A stretch of 64,000 nt of DNA, taken from contig CP136067.1 of the NCBI GenBank assembly GCA_032622095.1, positions 79,696,705-79,760,704 of the forward strand, given 5' to 3'. This DNA comes from Siphonodentalium dalli. Lineage: Eukaryota > Mollusca > Scaphopoda > Gadilida > Siphonodentaliidae. The position numbers were made by a program, and so were the translations under genes. The notes beneath the pieces were generated by a model. The model ran no database searches. It was given only the letters and a program-made list of their open reading frames with translations, and had not been told where the DNA came from. Below, in pieces: positions 1 through 11,600 of this stretch. Each line of letters begins with the position of its first letter. Position 1 is the stretch's first letter.

Positions 1-264
1 AAATTTCAAATTTAAAAAAAAAGAAGAAGGGTCATAACTCCTTTAAAATAAATCGGATCAAACCCATATTCAAACTCGAACTGTATTTTGGGATGAGAAA
101 CCTATAAACAAAATTTGGTTCCGATCAAATAGAAAATGTTAGAGTTATCGCATTATACCTAAAGTGTCTGACAGACAGACAGATATAGATGGACGGACAG
201 ACGAGTGGTCAATCCGGACATTGACGCTATGTGTACCATACTATGGTATAGGTACACATAAAAA
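1..264. repeat. pearl-like repeat family 1, right end
   Basis: This is the end of a dispersed repeat found again at 5840-6366 and 6775-8475. A core unit (cataactc, cggatcaaacccatat, ctgtattttggg) is followed by acagacagacag, then a hairpin around taccatactatggta, then an A-rich tail. Core unit, microsatellite and terminal hairpin in that order is the layout of molluscan pearl/HINE-type elements. The left part lies outside the window. Its ORFs are repeat noise. Confidence 0.6.
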
Positions 265-410
265 GTTTTATCTGGGTAAACATAAAAAACGAAACCGGAA
301 ATTTCCGGAAACGTCACGGAAATTGCAAACCATGTAACAGTTCGTTCGGGCCAGTCAACAGTTCGCTCGGAGCCAGTCAACAGTTCACTCGGGTCAGGCA
401 ACAGTTCACT

Positions 411-560
411 CGTGACGTCACGAAAGCTGACCGTGATTGCAAACCGGGTAACAGTTAATTCAGGGCGGGCAACAGTTCGTTGTGGCATTACGAACGCGAA
501 TTTGGGGTTAACCAGTTAATTCTAAATCCCAATGATTTACGAAGTAAAACTCTACTATTT
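411..560. repeat. direct repeat, intact copy
   Basis: About 150 bp (gctgaccgtgattgcaaacc ... gaagtaaaactctactatt) recurs as a second copy split by the hAT insertion at 613-1767: left part 568-612, right part 1776-1885. The intact copy is the empty-site version of that insertion, reading gggtaacagttaattc without interruption at about 450. Confidence 0.75.
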
Positions 561-612
561 TCCACTTGTGACGTTGACGAAAGCTGACCGTGATTGCAAA
601 CCGGGTAACAGT

Positions 613-1767
613 CAGTGTTTGCGCTGTCGGTAGCCAAATTAGCCAATGGCTAATCTTTTTCGAATTTGGCTAATAAAAATTTCATTTGGCTAAACTTTTG
701 GCTAAACTTTCTTTGAACCCAAATGGAGACTGAAAGCATGGAGCCAGAAAGCTAATTAATAAAAGCGCTCAATAGATCGACATTCAAGACGAAGTTAGGT
801 GACGAAAGTATTTCATTATTTTCGTACTTATGAAATATCGTACAAAGGGAAACCCGATCGACAACTCTATCAACCATCTATCAATCATCTTTAGTTTTCA
901 CAAGACGGACATTCAAAGACGCATGGACATTAAACCGACCCTGGTTGAATTATGACAATGTGAAGAAAGCAATGTTTTGTAAAGTGCATTGACGCCGGTA
1001 TATAAGCAATTTGTTCGCAACAGGCTGTTTTAATCTGGAGAAAGATTACGTCACTCTGCACGAAGCAGCAAAAGGTCATTATTAATTTTTACATTTAATC
1101 TCATAATCACCCATTCAGCCCATTGTCTGTCTGGTCACTCACGGCGCGCCTGCACAATGCATGTTTATGATGACATTGCATTTAAGACGGTCGAGGTTTA
1201 TGAGTACCAAGTGTAAGACAAAAGCTTAATCAGCCAAATGTGAATCACGACAGATATTTTGTTGCTATTTGTCGTCAATACCGATACACTCAAAATAATA
1301 TGCATGCTTTTATGACAGATTGTAATTTGATAATGGCGTAACAATATTAAGTTATTAGTTTCCAGATGTCACTTAGATATTTTCGCAAGGATAAATATTT
1401 AATGATTTAAAAAAAGATATTGATATAAAACAAAAAAATAATGACATTAAGAAGGACAATCCGGGGTTACCCCCCCCCCCCCCCCCCCCCCCCCAAAATC
1501 ACTCTTTCACATAAAGATTAATTAATTTTTAATAAATGATATATATAAAAATACTTCTAGTTCATAAAAATTATTTTAATTATTGTGTATTTTTATACCT
1601 GTGTCTGTTAGATTTTACGTTTTAGTCATTAATTGTGAATCAACCAGAAAACGATGATTTAATTTGGCCAAAGTTTTTTTTAATTTGGCCAAAAAACATT
1701 TGGCTAAAGTTTTTTTCATTTGGCTAAACTTTTGGCTAAAGTTTTTTTCGGTCCAGCGCGAACACTG
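613..1767. mobile_element. hAT-type DNA transposon, non-autonomous, 1155 bp
   Basis: The ends are CAGTGTTTGCGCTG and CAGCGCGAACACTG, a 14-bp terminal inverted repeat with one mismatch. They are flanked by the perfect 8-bp duplication GTAACAGT at 605-612 and 1768-1775. CAGTG...CACTG ends with an 8-bp target duplication are classic for hAT elements. Subterminal TTTGGCTAA motifs occur in clusters near both ends (640-710 and 1660-1750), as expected for hAT transposase binding sites. No transposase ORF is visible, and a 25-base C run lies inside. An intact paralogue of the target is present at 411-560. Confidence 0.85.
1470..1494. repeat. poly-C homopolymer, 25 bases
   Basis: An uninterrupted C run inside the 613-1767 hAT element. 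Shorter C runs occur at 11811-11826 and about 20179-20195. The exact length is likely unreliable in an assembly. Confidence 0.9.
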
Positions 1768-1889
1768 GTAACAGTTAATTCAGGGCGGGCAACAGTTCGT
1801 TGTGGCGTTACGAACGCGAATTTGGGGTTAACCAGTTAATTCTAAATCCCAATGATTTAAGAAGTAAAACTCTACTATTGGGTAACAAT

Positions 1890-2275
1890 GCCCTCTATTG
1901 GTGATGGGTGATTTTCGAGCAAGGCGAGTTCCAGATGTTAGCAAAATATTCCTGGATCATTTAACTTTGGAAATCATTTATATTTGATTCAAAATGTCTC
2001 AAACATCTTGTCATATAGCGAAATTACAGCCCCCAAACGCATAATTTTCCGAAAATCGATTGCCATGGCAACTGTTCATAACTTGGCGGTATCTACCAAA
2101 ATTTCTGGAAGATTTATAACGATGTTTATAACCCATATAGCATGAGTTGTCACGCAGAAAATTCTGCCATGACAAATGGTCCGACTCACCATTAAATAAA
2201 CGCATAAATTGCTACAAAATTATATAAAAGTAAGCATTTCTGCAACAATCTCATCTGTGAGTAATGTTTTCCCAA
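1890..2275 (-). repeat. dispersed repeat, inverted copy
   Basis: This stretch matches 4528-4905 in reverse complement. Shared stretches include the cacagatgagattgt edge, ttgccatgg..., and the far edge with caacatctggaact and aatatcaccca. A third partial copy lies at 4945-5265. The short ORFs here (for example 2011-2205) are parts of the repeat. Confidence 0.75.
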
Positions 2276-2842
2276 AACAATGAAGTCCCATACGAGTTAA
2301 GAATTACTTATGAAGGGAAAGAGTTATGGTCCTGGCTCTGCCCCTGGTGGCCCCATTTGAACAAATCTGAAGCCCACTCACCTGGGGAACATCCATACCA
2401 AATATTAACCCATTCAGTCTTTTGATTCTGAAGAAATGTTTAAAGAATTGTTGGCAGATGGATGGATGAATAGATGGAAGGACAGATAGATGGATGATCA
2501 GATGGGGATTGATGAGTCTGATGACTATAGCTCAACCGGACACTTCATCTCAGGGAGCTAAAAAGCATAGCCTTTGTTTTAACAGCATTTATCATTAGTT
2601 TCCAACTTTCCATCTGATAGTGTAATTATCAAGTTAATTAGTGAAGGAATTATTATCTAAATACATCAGTGGAACTCTATTTTGCTCAGTGGGGTTGTTT
2701 TTAGATAGCGTCAACCCCATAACAGTTATTTTCGTTTTGGAATTTCAAATGTTAATATTTATAATTTTATATAAACTGTCCTAATTCACCTCAAAAATCG
2801 TGAAACAGAGAGATTGAGAGATCGCTCTAGATTCTCTCTTAA

Positions 2843-3095
2843 CTGGAGTGTCCTGAAATTTTGCGAAAACCCTGTGCCATGGCATTCTCTTATATATGCG
2901 AGTCTCACATAGGGAGTCTCACATATATAAGAGAATATTTTGGCCTAACAATATTTACCTTGACTGTGTAAGGTCCTGTTCCAGTGCATTTCTCTTATAT
3001 ATGCAAGGCTCTCTACGGATGACTTGCATATATAAGAGAATGCACTGGCACAGGACCGTTAATGCTGTACCAGCGCAACTCCTGTGATGAAAGAG
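2843..3095. mobile_element. TTAA-flanked hairpin MITE
   Basis: Two hairpins sit in a row, each built on cattctcttatatatgc paired with its reverse complement. The first is at about 2883-2937 and the second at about 2979-3052. TTAA lies at both outer edges (2839-2842, 3096-3099) and the right end reads ctttcatcac in reverse. The left end is degenerate. The family recurs at 39431, 43213, 44583 and 56374. Confidence 0.65.
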
Positions 3096-3629
3096 TTAAT
3101 GCATGGCATTTTTTTTTATTCTAGAGGGAGTAGGCCTACCCCCGGATGTCAATGGAAGAGGGATATTTAACGTGACACAAGAATTTAAAAACAGTTGCAA
3201 ATTTAAATTAACCTCTTCGTTGCTAAACGATGTTATGACGTCGTGTTGCTGGGCTGTTGACATTATTGCCATTTTCCAATGGGAAACTATAACGGGAATA
3301 CCACAAGAACCATAGAACTGACTCAGTTGAAAGGATATTATTGATCGCAATTGTGGAACATCATACATTGTATAAAACATCAAGATACAGTTATTCCGAT
3401 GAACCAATCTCTGAGTTCCAGTTATGAATAATGGCCTACTGCTATTGTGCTGAAGTAGGTCCATTGTACCTACGGACCATATAGCACACGGCGTGCACTT
3501 TTACGTCCGTAATAGTTACGGAAGTCATAACAGCGAAGAGGTTAAAAACTTAAAGCTTATTATAGTTAATTATTAAATCACTGTTTTGAACTTAAAGGTT
3601 TGAGACCATTCATATTTATGTCTTACATG

Positions 3630-4314
3630 TAGGCCTAAAAAACAGTGTTTCTGCTAACCGGACCCCTCCAGGGTAGGGTATGTAGGTAGGGAATTAAATT
3701 TTTTTTTTAATTTCCCCACCGCCTGGAACCGCGTAATCAGTCCAATTTCCACAAAGCAGTGATTCATTTGGGCAGATATAACATCCCGCATACATAGACA
3801 TCATGTCTGCCATATTAAAATATGATTTAGAGTAACAGCTCCTATTACTGATTGTATTCCTGATTTCCTTGATATTTTAATTCCCAGTACCGACATTTAA
3901 AATAATAATTTATTCAACATGTACCTGTAGTCTAAGGCTAATGATCTTTTTGGTGTGTATATTAATTAGATACATGTACACATTATTGAAACAACAGAAA
4001 TAGAAATAGCCAAGTGGATAATTTGGCTAGTTTTCAATAACTTCCTTGCCCTGAGAATGTGAGACCTGCTATTTCAACTGTTCACAACTTATTCTGGGTG
4101 AACATTTTAAAAATAGAAATCTAGTCCAAGACGTATTACAAATCATCGACACATCTTCATATAGGCTTTAAATATTATGTTTCTGTATAGACATTATATT
4201 TAATATATTTAAAAAAAAAAAAAAAAAAAATCAGCACAAAATTATGACAATCGGCGGTTTCGGACATGGGTCGGTCGGGTTAGCAGAAACACAGGTCATT
4301 TTGTTTAGGCCTTA
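3630..4314. mobile_element. TIR element with TAGGCCTAA ends
   Basis: The left end, taggcctaaaaaacagtgtt followed by ctgctaaccgg, is matched in reverse at the right end by ggttagcagaaacacaggtc and tttaggcctta. The interior has no ORF and includes an A run near 4210. Fragments with the same ends occur at 30965-31050, 32812-34228, 53993-54065 and 56190-56360, so this is a dispersed non-autonomous family. Confidence 0.55.
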
Positions 4315-4527
4315 CCACTATTTAAAGTTTAAAGTTACTGTGTCAGGTGGTGTTTGGTAGAGACATCGAAGGCAAAGTATGCACAAAAAATTATTTAAAA
4401 CCCACTCGTCTGCATGAATTTTAGAAAATGATTGCCTGAGAACCAAAACATTGACTTTCCGTAGCTTATGTCTAATATCATTAAACATGATTTATCTCGT
4501 TTGGGACGTGATTCTTTTGAGAAAACA

Positions 4528-4905
4528 TTACTCACAGATGAGATTGTTTGCAGAAATGCTTACTTTAATATAACTTTATAGCAAATTATGCTTTTTATTC
4601 AATGTTGGGTCAGACAATTTGCCATGGCCAAATTCTCCGCGTGACAACTCATACTATATGGGTAATCATCCGTAGTCTATAAATCTTCTAGAAATATTGG
4701 GTGAATACCACCAAATTGCGACCGGTTGCACATAGCAACCTATTTTCGGAAATGTATGAGTTTGGGGCCTGTAATTTTGCTTTATGATGATATGTTTGCG
4801 ACATTTTGAATCAAATACAAATCATTTCAAAGTTAAATGACCCAGGAATATTTTGCCAACATCTGGAACTAGCCCTGCTCGAATATCACCCAACACCGAC
4901 AGAGG
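4528..4905 (+). repeat. dispersed repeat, copy 2
   Basis: Inverted partner of 1890-2275, with the same edges in opposite orientation. Autonomous coding capacity is absent. Confidence 0.75.
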
Positions 4906-4944
4906 GCGCCATTCAAAATGGCCACCAAAGCCCTGTTTTCTAAT

Positions 4945-5265
4945 GTTAAAATGCTTACTTTTATATCATTTTATAGCAATGTATGCGTTAATTTAATGCT
5001 AGGTCAGACCATTTGTCAAGACAAAATTCTCCATGCAACAACTAATAATATATATATATGGGTGATCATTCGTATTATATAAATCTTCCAAAATTTTTGG
5101 ATAGATACCACCAAATTGTGACCGTTTGACATGGCAACCAATTTTCCGAAAATTATGCGTTTGGGGGCTGCAATTTCTCCTATACGAGATGTCTGCATGC
5201 GACATTTTGAATCAAATGTAATTATTTTTCAAAGAAATAGGATCCATGAATATACTTAAATTGCC
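4945..5265 (+). repeat. dispersed repeat, copy 3 (partial)
   Basis: It has the same internal order as 4528-4905: ttttatagcaa, gtcagaccatttg, gatcattcgta, accaccaaattg, tttgggg. The outer edges are missing. The two overlapping - strand ORFs around 4999-5205 come from this repeat. Confidence 0.7.
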
Positions 5266-5534
5266 CCCGTTTCTTGTTCCTTCCGCTGAAGGGGTCAATA
5301 TTAACCTGCCATGGTGATTGTCAACCGAAAACTTGTCTACGCGTCAATGGCTTAGGCTACTGAGCACCGCCATTTTGGAACAATGACATCACGAATCACG
5401 GCACGCGACTCACACGTGACGCCAAAAATATGTTACATCTTCCTGGACCCCTCCCTGAGTGATCGGCCAATATTGAATACATGTTACTATGCGCAAAACA
5501 TATAATTATAAATGAATCATTCGCTGATAGCAAG

Positions 5535-5641
5535 TGCATTAAGTGGGAAACGGATATATCCGTTTCCCGTCCTGTAGGTAATGTTTTGGGAAACGGATAT
5601 ATCTGTTTCCCGTCCTAAATGAGTTAATGCAAGCATTATTC
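5535..5641. repeat. double palindrome of ggaaacggatatatccgttt
   Basis: Two copies of a near-perfect palindrome (gggaaacggatatatccg... and ggaaacggatatatctgttt) lie inside outer inverted ends TGCATTAA / TTAATGCA. It is a small foldback element, similar in style to the TTAA hairpin elements elsewhere in the window. Confidence 0.55.
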
Positions 5642-5839
5642 TTGCATAATGCATGTGAGAAATCATTGGGCCATTGATTCATTTCTTACCTTTCACATAT
5701 GCATCAGAACTTGTGATAACCACAAAGCCTCCACTGCAAACTTATTTTTTTTTTTTAAATGTTTCCCCACAGGGTAATCCCTGGACCCCCATGAACAGGA
5801 GGGGTCACCCCTCCCAAACACTCCCCTGTGTAGGGTGCA

Positions 5840-6366
5840 AAAACTCCCAAATTTGGTTCAGATCAGAAAAAAAATATTGCAGCATGCGCGAATTCTAAGT
5901 CAAACGAGAGGCCGATCACGATCGGCAGATGTTTAACCCATACCTTGGCGAAAATGATTAGCCATTTTCAGCTTGGAATCTAAAATCCATAACATTAATT
6001 ATTAATCTTCAAAGATTAGAACAATTTTTTTATTTTTAAATAGGTCCATAACTCTGTTAAAAATATCGGATCAAACCCATATTCGAATACTATCTGTATT
6101 TTGGGCTGAGGAACTGACATACCAAATTTGATTTCAGATATATTTTTTTTAGTTATTGCAGCATGCGTGAATTGTAAGTCGAAGAACGGCCATAACTCCA
6201 TAAACAAAAACTTGGATCAAACCCATATTTTTAACTCGATCTGTATTTTGGGCTGAGAAACAGATATACATATTTTGGTTCCAATCAAATAAAAAAATGT
6301 TTGAGTTATCGCACCATGCGTAAAGTGTCTACCGACAGACGGACGGACGACAAGTGGTCAAAATAA
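5840..6366. repeat. pearl-like repeat family 1
   Basis: About three degenerate units of ~150 bp carry cataactc, ggatcaaacccatat and ctgtattttgggctga (the latter near 6089 and 6238). They are followed by gcgtaaagtgtct and a gacagacggacg microsatellite. The 63-aa - strand ORF at 6016-6207 is the repeat read backwards. Confidence 0.7.
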
Positions 6367-6774
6367 ATTAATCCATCAATAGGGGCAAAGAGTGTGTCAA
6401 AATAAACCAATATAAAATGAGACATATGGTATCAGATGAAAGTATCAGGAATGTTAACGACAGAAATCCATGCAAGTGAATGAGGAGAAACCTGGAGATA
6501 TAACAGAAGAATGATTAATTATAATGACAACATCACTACAAATGAATAATAGACTATTCCAATTAAAACTTTTAGAACTGAATGGGAGAGTCCATTGAAT
6601 CATGAATGGGTTACAGCTTCACTGCTATGTGGTATATATGGTAGCTAAAAATAACTAATTCAATAAGACATTACAGCTAGTCTCTCTATTGCAGTTAAGC
6701 TTGTATTACTGGTAGTTAATTAATTGTAAGCTACCTAGGTTATCAAAAACTCAAATCTGTTCAATTATTAGTTG

Positions 6775-8475
6775 AAAAATGGGCATAACTCTGGCATAAC
6801 AAATCAGATCTAACCCATATTCAAACTATATCTGTATTTTGAGTTGAGAAACTCACATACCAAATTTGGTTCCTATCAGATGAAAATTGGTTGATTTATA
6901 GAAGCATGTGTGAATTCTATGTCAAAGGGCCATAACTCCATTAAAAATAATCTGACCAAACCCATAATCGAACTTGATCTGTATTTTGGGTTGAGAAACT
7001 CACATACCAAATTTGGTTCTGATCAGATAAAAAATGTTTGAGTTATGGCAGAATGCGTGAATTCTAAGTCGAAAAAGGGCCATAACTTTGTAAAAAAAAA
7101 AGTCTGATCAAACCCATATTAGAACTTGATCTGTATTTTGGGGCTGAAAAACCCATATAAAAAATTTGGTTTTGATCGGAAAGAAAATGATTGAGTTATC
7201 GCATTACACATAAAGTATCTATGGACAGACAGACGCACGACGAGTGGTCAATCCGGACGTCAACACTATGTGTACCATACTATGGTATGGGTACACATAA
7301 AAAGGGCCAATTATAACTCTATAAAATAAACTCAGATCAAACCCATATTTGAACTCGATCTGTATTTTGGGCTGAGAAACACATATATACAAATTTTGCG
7401 TAAAGTGTCTAGGGTCCGTGAAGATTCGGCGGAAGGAAGATTCGGCGGGTTTTATCGGCCGAATCTTCCTAGGTTTATACCAAATATTGGGACGGGAGAT
7501 TTTATGTTTTAAGTTCTATGAATTATGTGGACATATTTTTTAATAATATATTAGATGAATAAATTAAATTAAATGAAGCTATTACTTTTGGGAGCTCATA
7601 AAAGCCGAACACAACCGAACATAACCGAACACAAGTCCAAATAATAGGAAATTTCATGAATATGATGTTTTGTTTGAGATTATTTGTATGTTTTATGAGT
7701 GAATATTTTACAAGAATAAATTACTTTTGTTAATACTTTTATGATGTTTTGTCATTAGTTTGTTTGACATATTTTATGAGATTATTTTAGGTTTATGATA
7801 AGGTAAGTTTATTGTGAATATATTGAAGTTATTACTTACAAATTACGTGGTAAATCCAAATATCACGTTCGAACACTATAAGGAATTATGATTAATGAAG
7901 ATTCAATGAGAAAACGAATAAAATTTTTGACAGTTGTTCACACTCTGTTCACGTTGGCACCAAGTGTTTGTATAACAGTCGGTAGAATATACAGAGTCGT
8001 TTTTCTGATGCTGATATGATCTCAGTGAGAACTATTCGATGTTTGTTTAGATAAGTTTGCTGAGTGCATTTTAGTTAGAACTGATCAGTTGTTTGTTTTA
8101 CCGCATCAGATCTTGTGTAAATATGTTTCATCCATTCTAATAAGTCTAATAAAATATGTCATTACTAAAAATGAGTTAATCAAGACCCTATAATCCCTCT
8201 AATTAGTTGTTATTGTTACAACAAAGAATAAGTGTGCACACAAGCTTAGTCCCACATAAGCCGTAATCCCCAAGCCGTAATCCCTCCACTAATTAGTTAG
8301 ATCAAACGACTGGCCGAATCTTCCCTGCCGAATCTTCCCTCCGCCGAAAAATACATGGCCGAATCTTCCCTCCGCCGAATCTTCCCGTTTCCAGTGTCTA
8401 CGGACAAACAAGCAGACAGGCGGCGAGGGTCAATCCAGAAGTCGACACTATTTGTACCATACTATGGTATGGGTA
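6775..8475. repeat. pearl-like repeat family 1, split by an insertion
   Basis: Units of ~150 bp run to 7302, where one end module (acagacagacg, then the taccatactatggta hairpin) closes. A further unit starts and is interrupted at 7412 by a 981-bp element. It resumes at 8393 with agtgtctacggacaaaca and the terminal hairpin. Without the insertion the junction reads taaagtgtctacggac, the same as the intact copy at 6305-6330. Confidence 0.75.
7412..8392. mobile_element. TIR element with GATTCGGC ends, deletion derivative
   Basis: The left end gggtccgtgaagattcggcg pairs with the right end, whose reverse complement is ggaaacgggaagattcggcg. The 8-bp duplication AGTGTCTA flanks it (7404-7411, 8393-8400). 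Extra GAATCTTCC motifs are clustered just inside both ends. No ORF is visible. The terminal few hundred bases match both ends of the 5.2 kb element at 31952-37161, so this looks like an internally deleted copy. An 8-bp duplication fits hAT-like or P-like elements, but the superfamily cannot be assigned. Confidence 0.75.
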
Positions 8476-8484
8476 TAATTAAAG

Positions 8485-8594
8485 CACAGGAGCCTGGAAT
8501 TTGGTCAAACTTTTTTGAAAAACCCTCTTTTATTGAGGAACCAGCACCCGGGACCAATAAAAGAAGGTTTTTGACCAAATTCCAGGCTCCTGTG
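8485..8594. mobile_element. 110-bp palindromic MITE
   Basis: A near-perfect foldback with ends cacaggagcctggaatttgg and its reverse complement, flanked by the 7-bp repeat ATTAAAG (8478-8484, 8595-8601). It sits directly after the pearl-like tail. A damaged copy lies at 29665-29735. Confidence 0.75.
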
Positions 8595-8601
8595 ATTAAA
8601 G

Positions 8602-11600
8602 ATAGCACCCGGCATATGGTATCCAAAATTTACACCGTTTTTTTTATGGGCATTGTTGTGTTGCATAAAACCTACTGACTGGAGACTATAATCTATTGCC
8701 GAATTCAGCTTGGATGGCTGATTTGAGATAGTGTAGTTGAATTTTTACATTTCCCAGACCCGATGACCTACCTTATTGTTGAATTCTGAGAGCACTTGAC
8801 AAGCTTGGTCCTCTGGTCCTGTCTGTAATGTGAGTAGGGCAAGATCATCCATGACAATCAACTTATTTATCAACTAAAACAACAGTGAAAATAATGCATT
8901 AGTGTGAAAAACAAGATCCGATCACATATACGCTATTTTTGACCATCTTGTTGATCGAAATGCTTCCTTCCAGATCGATAAATAATCAATTCTGAAAATC
9001 TAATGGCCTACATATCTCGAGCACGACGTGAAACGTGCCGATAATCAAATTGTGATCGGTGGGATTCTTTCTCTTCAATGTATTTGCATTAATTAGTCCT
9101 CGCATTGAATTTGTGCTTCACAAGGGAAGGTTGGGTAAGTCACCATCCCCCAATTTATAACAATTGGAAATTTCATATCTGATACAACAGGATCCGGCAA
9201 GCCTAGTGGGAAATTGTACACCAACAATAATAGGTGGAATTTCGAAAGTATTCTCGTAGTTCGATTTTCCAACGAATTATTAGTGGTGAAGTTGTTGTTT
9301 TTATATACCAACTGTGATATATGATCCTGCCATCATTTGGAAATTGTCCAACCTCAAGGGGGTGTCAGGTATGAAATTCCAACAATTGGAGAGCTTGGTG
9401 CCAGCTAGGCTTTTGCAGTTTTCATGTTCAGATTTCAAAATGTTCTCCCATTAGGTTGTTCTAGGGGTCCTGGTCCATCCTCGGTGTCCAGTCAAGAACT
9501 GTTAATTGATTAAAACAAACCGAGGATTGAGTTTGCCTTGAGATACACCTCTAGATGCTAGGAGTTTTCAGTTTAATTTTCAGGTTCAGATTTTCAAATT
9601 TCCCCCCACCGGGCTGAGGTGTCCTGCAAGGTTCGCGCATCCGGTGGGCAGTCAAAAACGGCTAACAGTCAAATGATACCCATACACGTCCTAATTAGTC
9701 AAGATGGCCAAGTCATGTTCTACCGTTTTTGAGTCAAAATGTACTTTTGTCTAAAAACGTTAATTGATTCATATACAATTTATCAACAACAAAAAAACTA
9801 TATCAATTAACTGAATCATGTATTGGAATATCATCTAAAATACGATTTCTTTGGATTCGGGGGTAAAAAAAATATGTTATAGTACATAATATGTAATCGA
9901 GTCGAGGAACCCACCCATCAAAGCTCAGAGTGAACAGATATCGATTTTTTAAGTTTGTTATTTCTCGAGATGTGTAATAATATGTAGCCCAGAAACACGT
10001 ACGTGGTTAAACGGGTGGTCTCGGACAAAATTGCGAAGATGGAAAACTCTAAAATCAAGTGGTAATAACCCAGTTTCGTTAAACAAACATCTCATAATCC
10101 CCTCACACCTCCTAATTACAATAATTTTAGGCGGGCGGGTTGTTCCGGAGTGAAACGGGCGGGTTGTCTCAGGGGCGGTTAGTCACGGACCCGGTAATGG
10201 GTCGGTAATACGGTCAAATTTCTTGATACTTTAGCGATAATACGGCCATATTTTGTTGAACAAAATGTTGATAAATAACAAGTTTTGGGAAATTTGATAC
10301 CATAGTTGACAGTGTAGTATGGTCGTGGTACGCAAAAAAGGGGGTTAGACCCAAAATAAATTGGTAAAGAAGCGATTTTGGTGTAATTCAACGCGGGAGA
10401 ATCTCTGGTACAACATATCCAAAATCCGCTGAAATCCGCTTTGGGGAAAATCCAGGATCCAATATGGCGTCCAACATGGCCGCCGTCAGTCAAAAGAGAC
10501 TCTGACTGAGATTAATTAGATTATAGTGAGAACAAATGTTGTCATATGTATACAAATGTATACATTTTTGCGAAGGTAAAATATTATGCCACCTGTTTAT
10601 GGCAAAAATGGAACCCCTCGTCCAAAATGGCGGCCTAAACTCGAAAATTTGAAGTTTTTGTCTAATATCTTAAAGCTCAGTTCCTGTTGTTTGATAATGG
10701 TTCAGACTGACAACTTTGCTTAGTCTTATTCGTGTTAATTCAGCATTGGAGCAATGGAAGATACCACAAATGGGGTCCCAGACTCATCCACACCCTCAAA
10801 AATTCGATTTTACAGAACGCGGTATAAAATTGCACAAAAATCGCCATAGGAATTCCAGTCATATATCAACAACAAATTGACAGAACTGCACAATTTAAGT
10901 TGGGCATACCATTATCTATGATACTCCAATTCAATGAAAGCCAAATTGGCGCTTTGTCTCAAAATGGCTGCCAAAATGGCGGTCAAAATATGGAAAATGG
11001 CGGATATTGTCCAGAGTGTCATTCAATCGATTATAAGTAGTGGTTGATTGACTAAATAAATACGAATGTATACCTCTTCATGATGTCATTATGCTAGCTC
11101 TATAGAAAAACTTAAAAATCCGTACCCAAAATGGCCAACCGATGTGAAAATTACTATTTTCTATCACTTCTTTTTATCACTTATTGCTCTCTGAACTGGG
11201 GTACAATGAATATACTCTTTCAATGGTCGTGTCAACTGATCATTCCAGCAATGACATGTGTAATCGTTTAGGTCATAGTTTACTCCGGTCCTTCACTCAT
11301 TAGTTCTAACGAATGCGGTATGAAATTTAACCAAAATCGGCTTTGGGGTTCTGGTCACATTCGATATTTAGGGATGAACAGATCTTGTCTACAAAATATT
11401 TGAGCGTTTCTTTTATTTGTGAACATTCCATCTCAAAATGACCAAAAGAAATAATAAATTTTATCTAATATGGCTTCCAAAACGAAAATGGTAGACTCTG
11501 CCCAGCTTGTCAAATAATGGAAGTTGTGACTGGTGGATGCAGTTGATAATTGGCTAATCTATGTGCCTTATATACATCAAAACTAATATTTATAATAATG

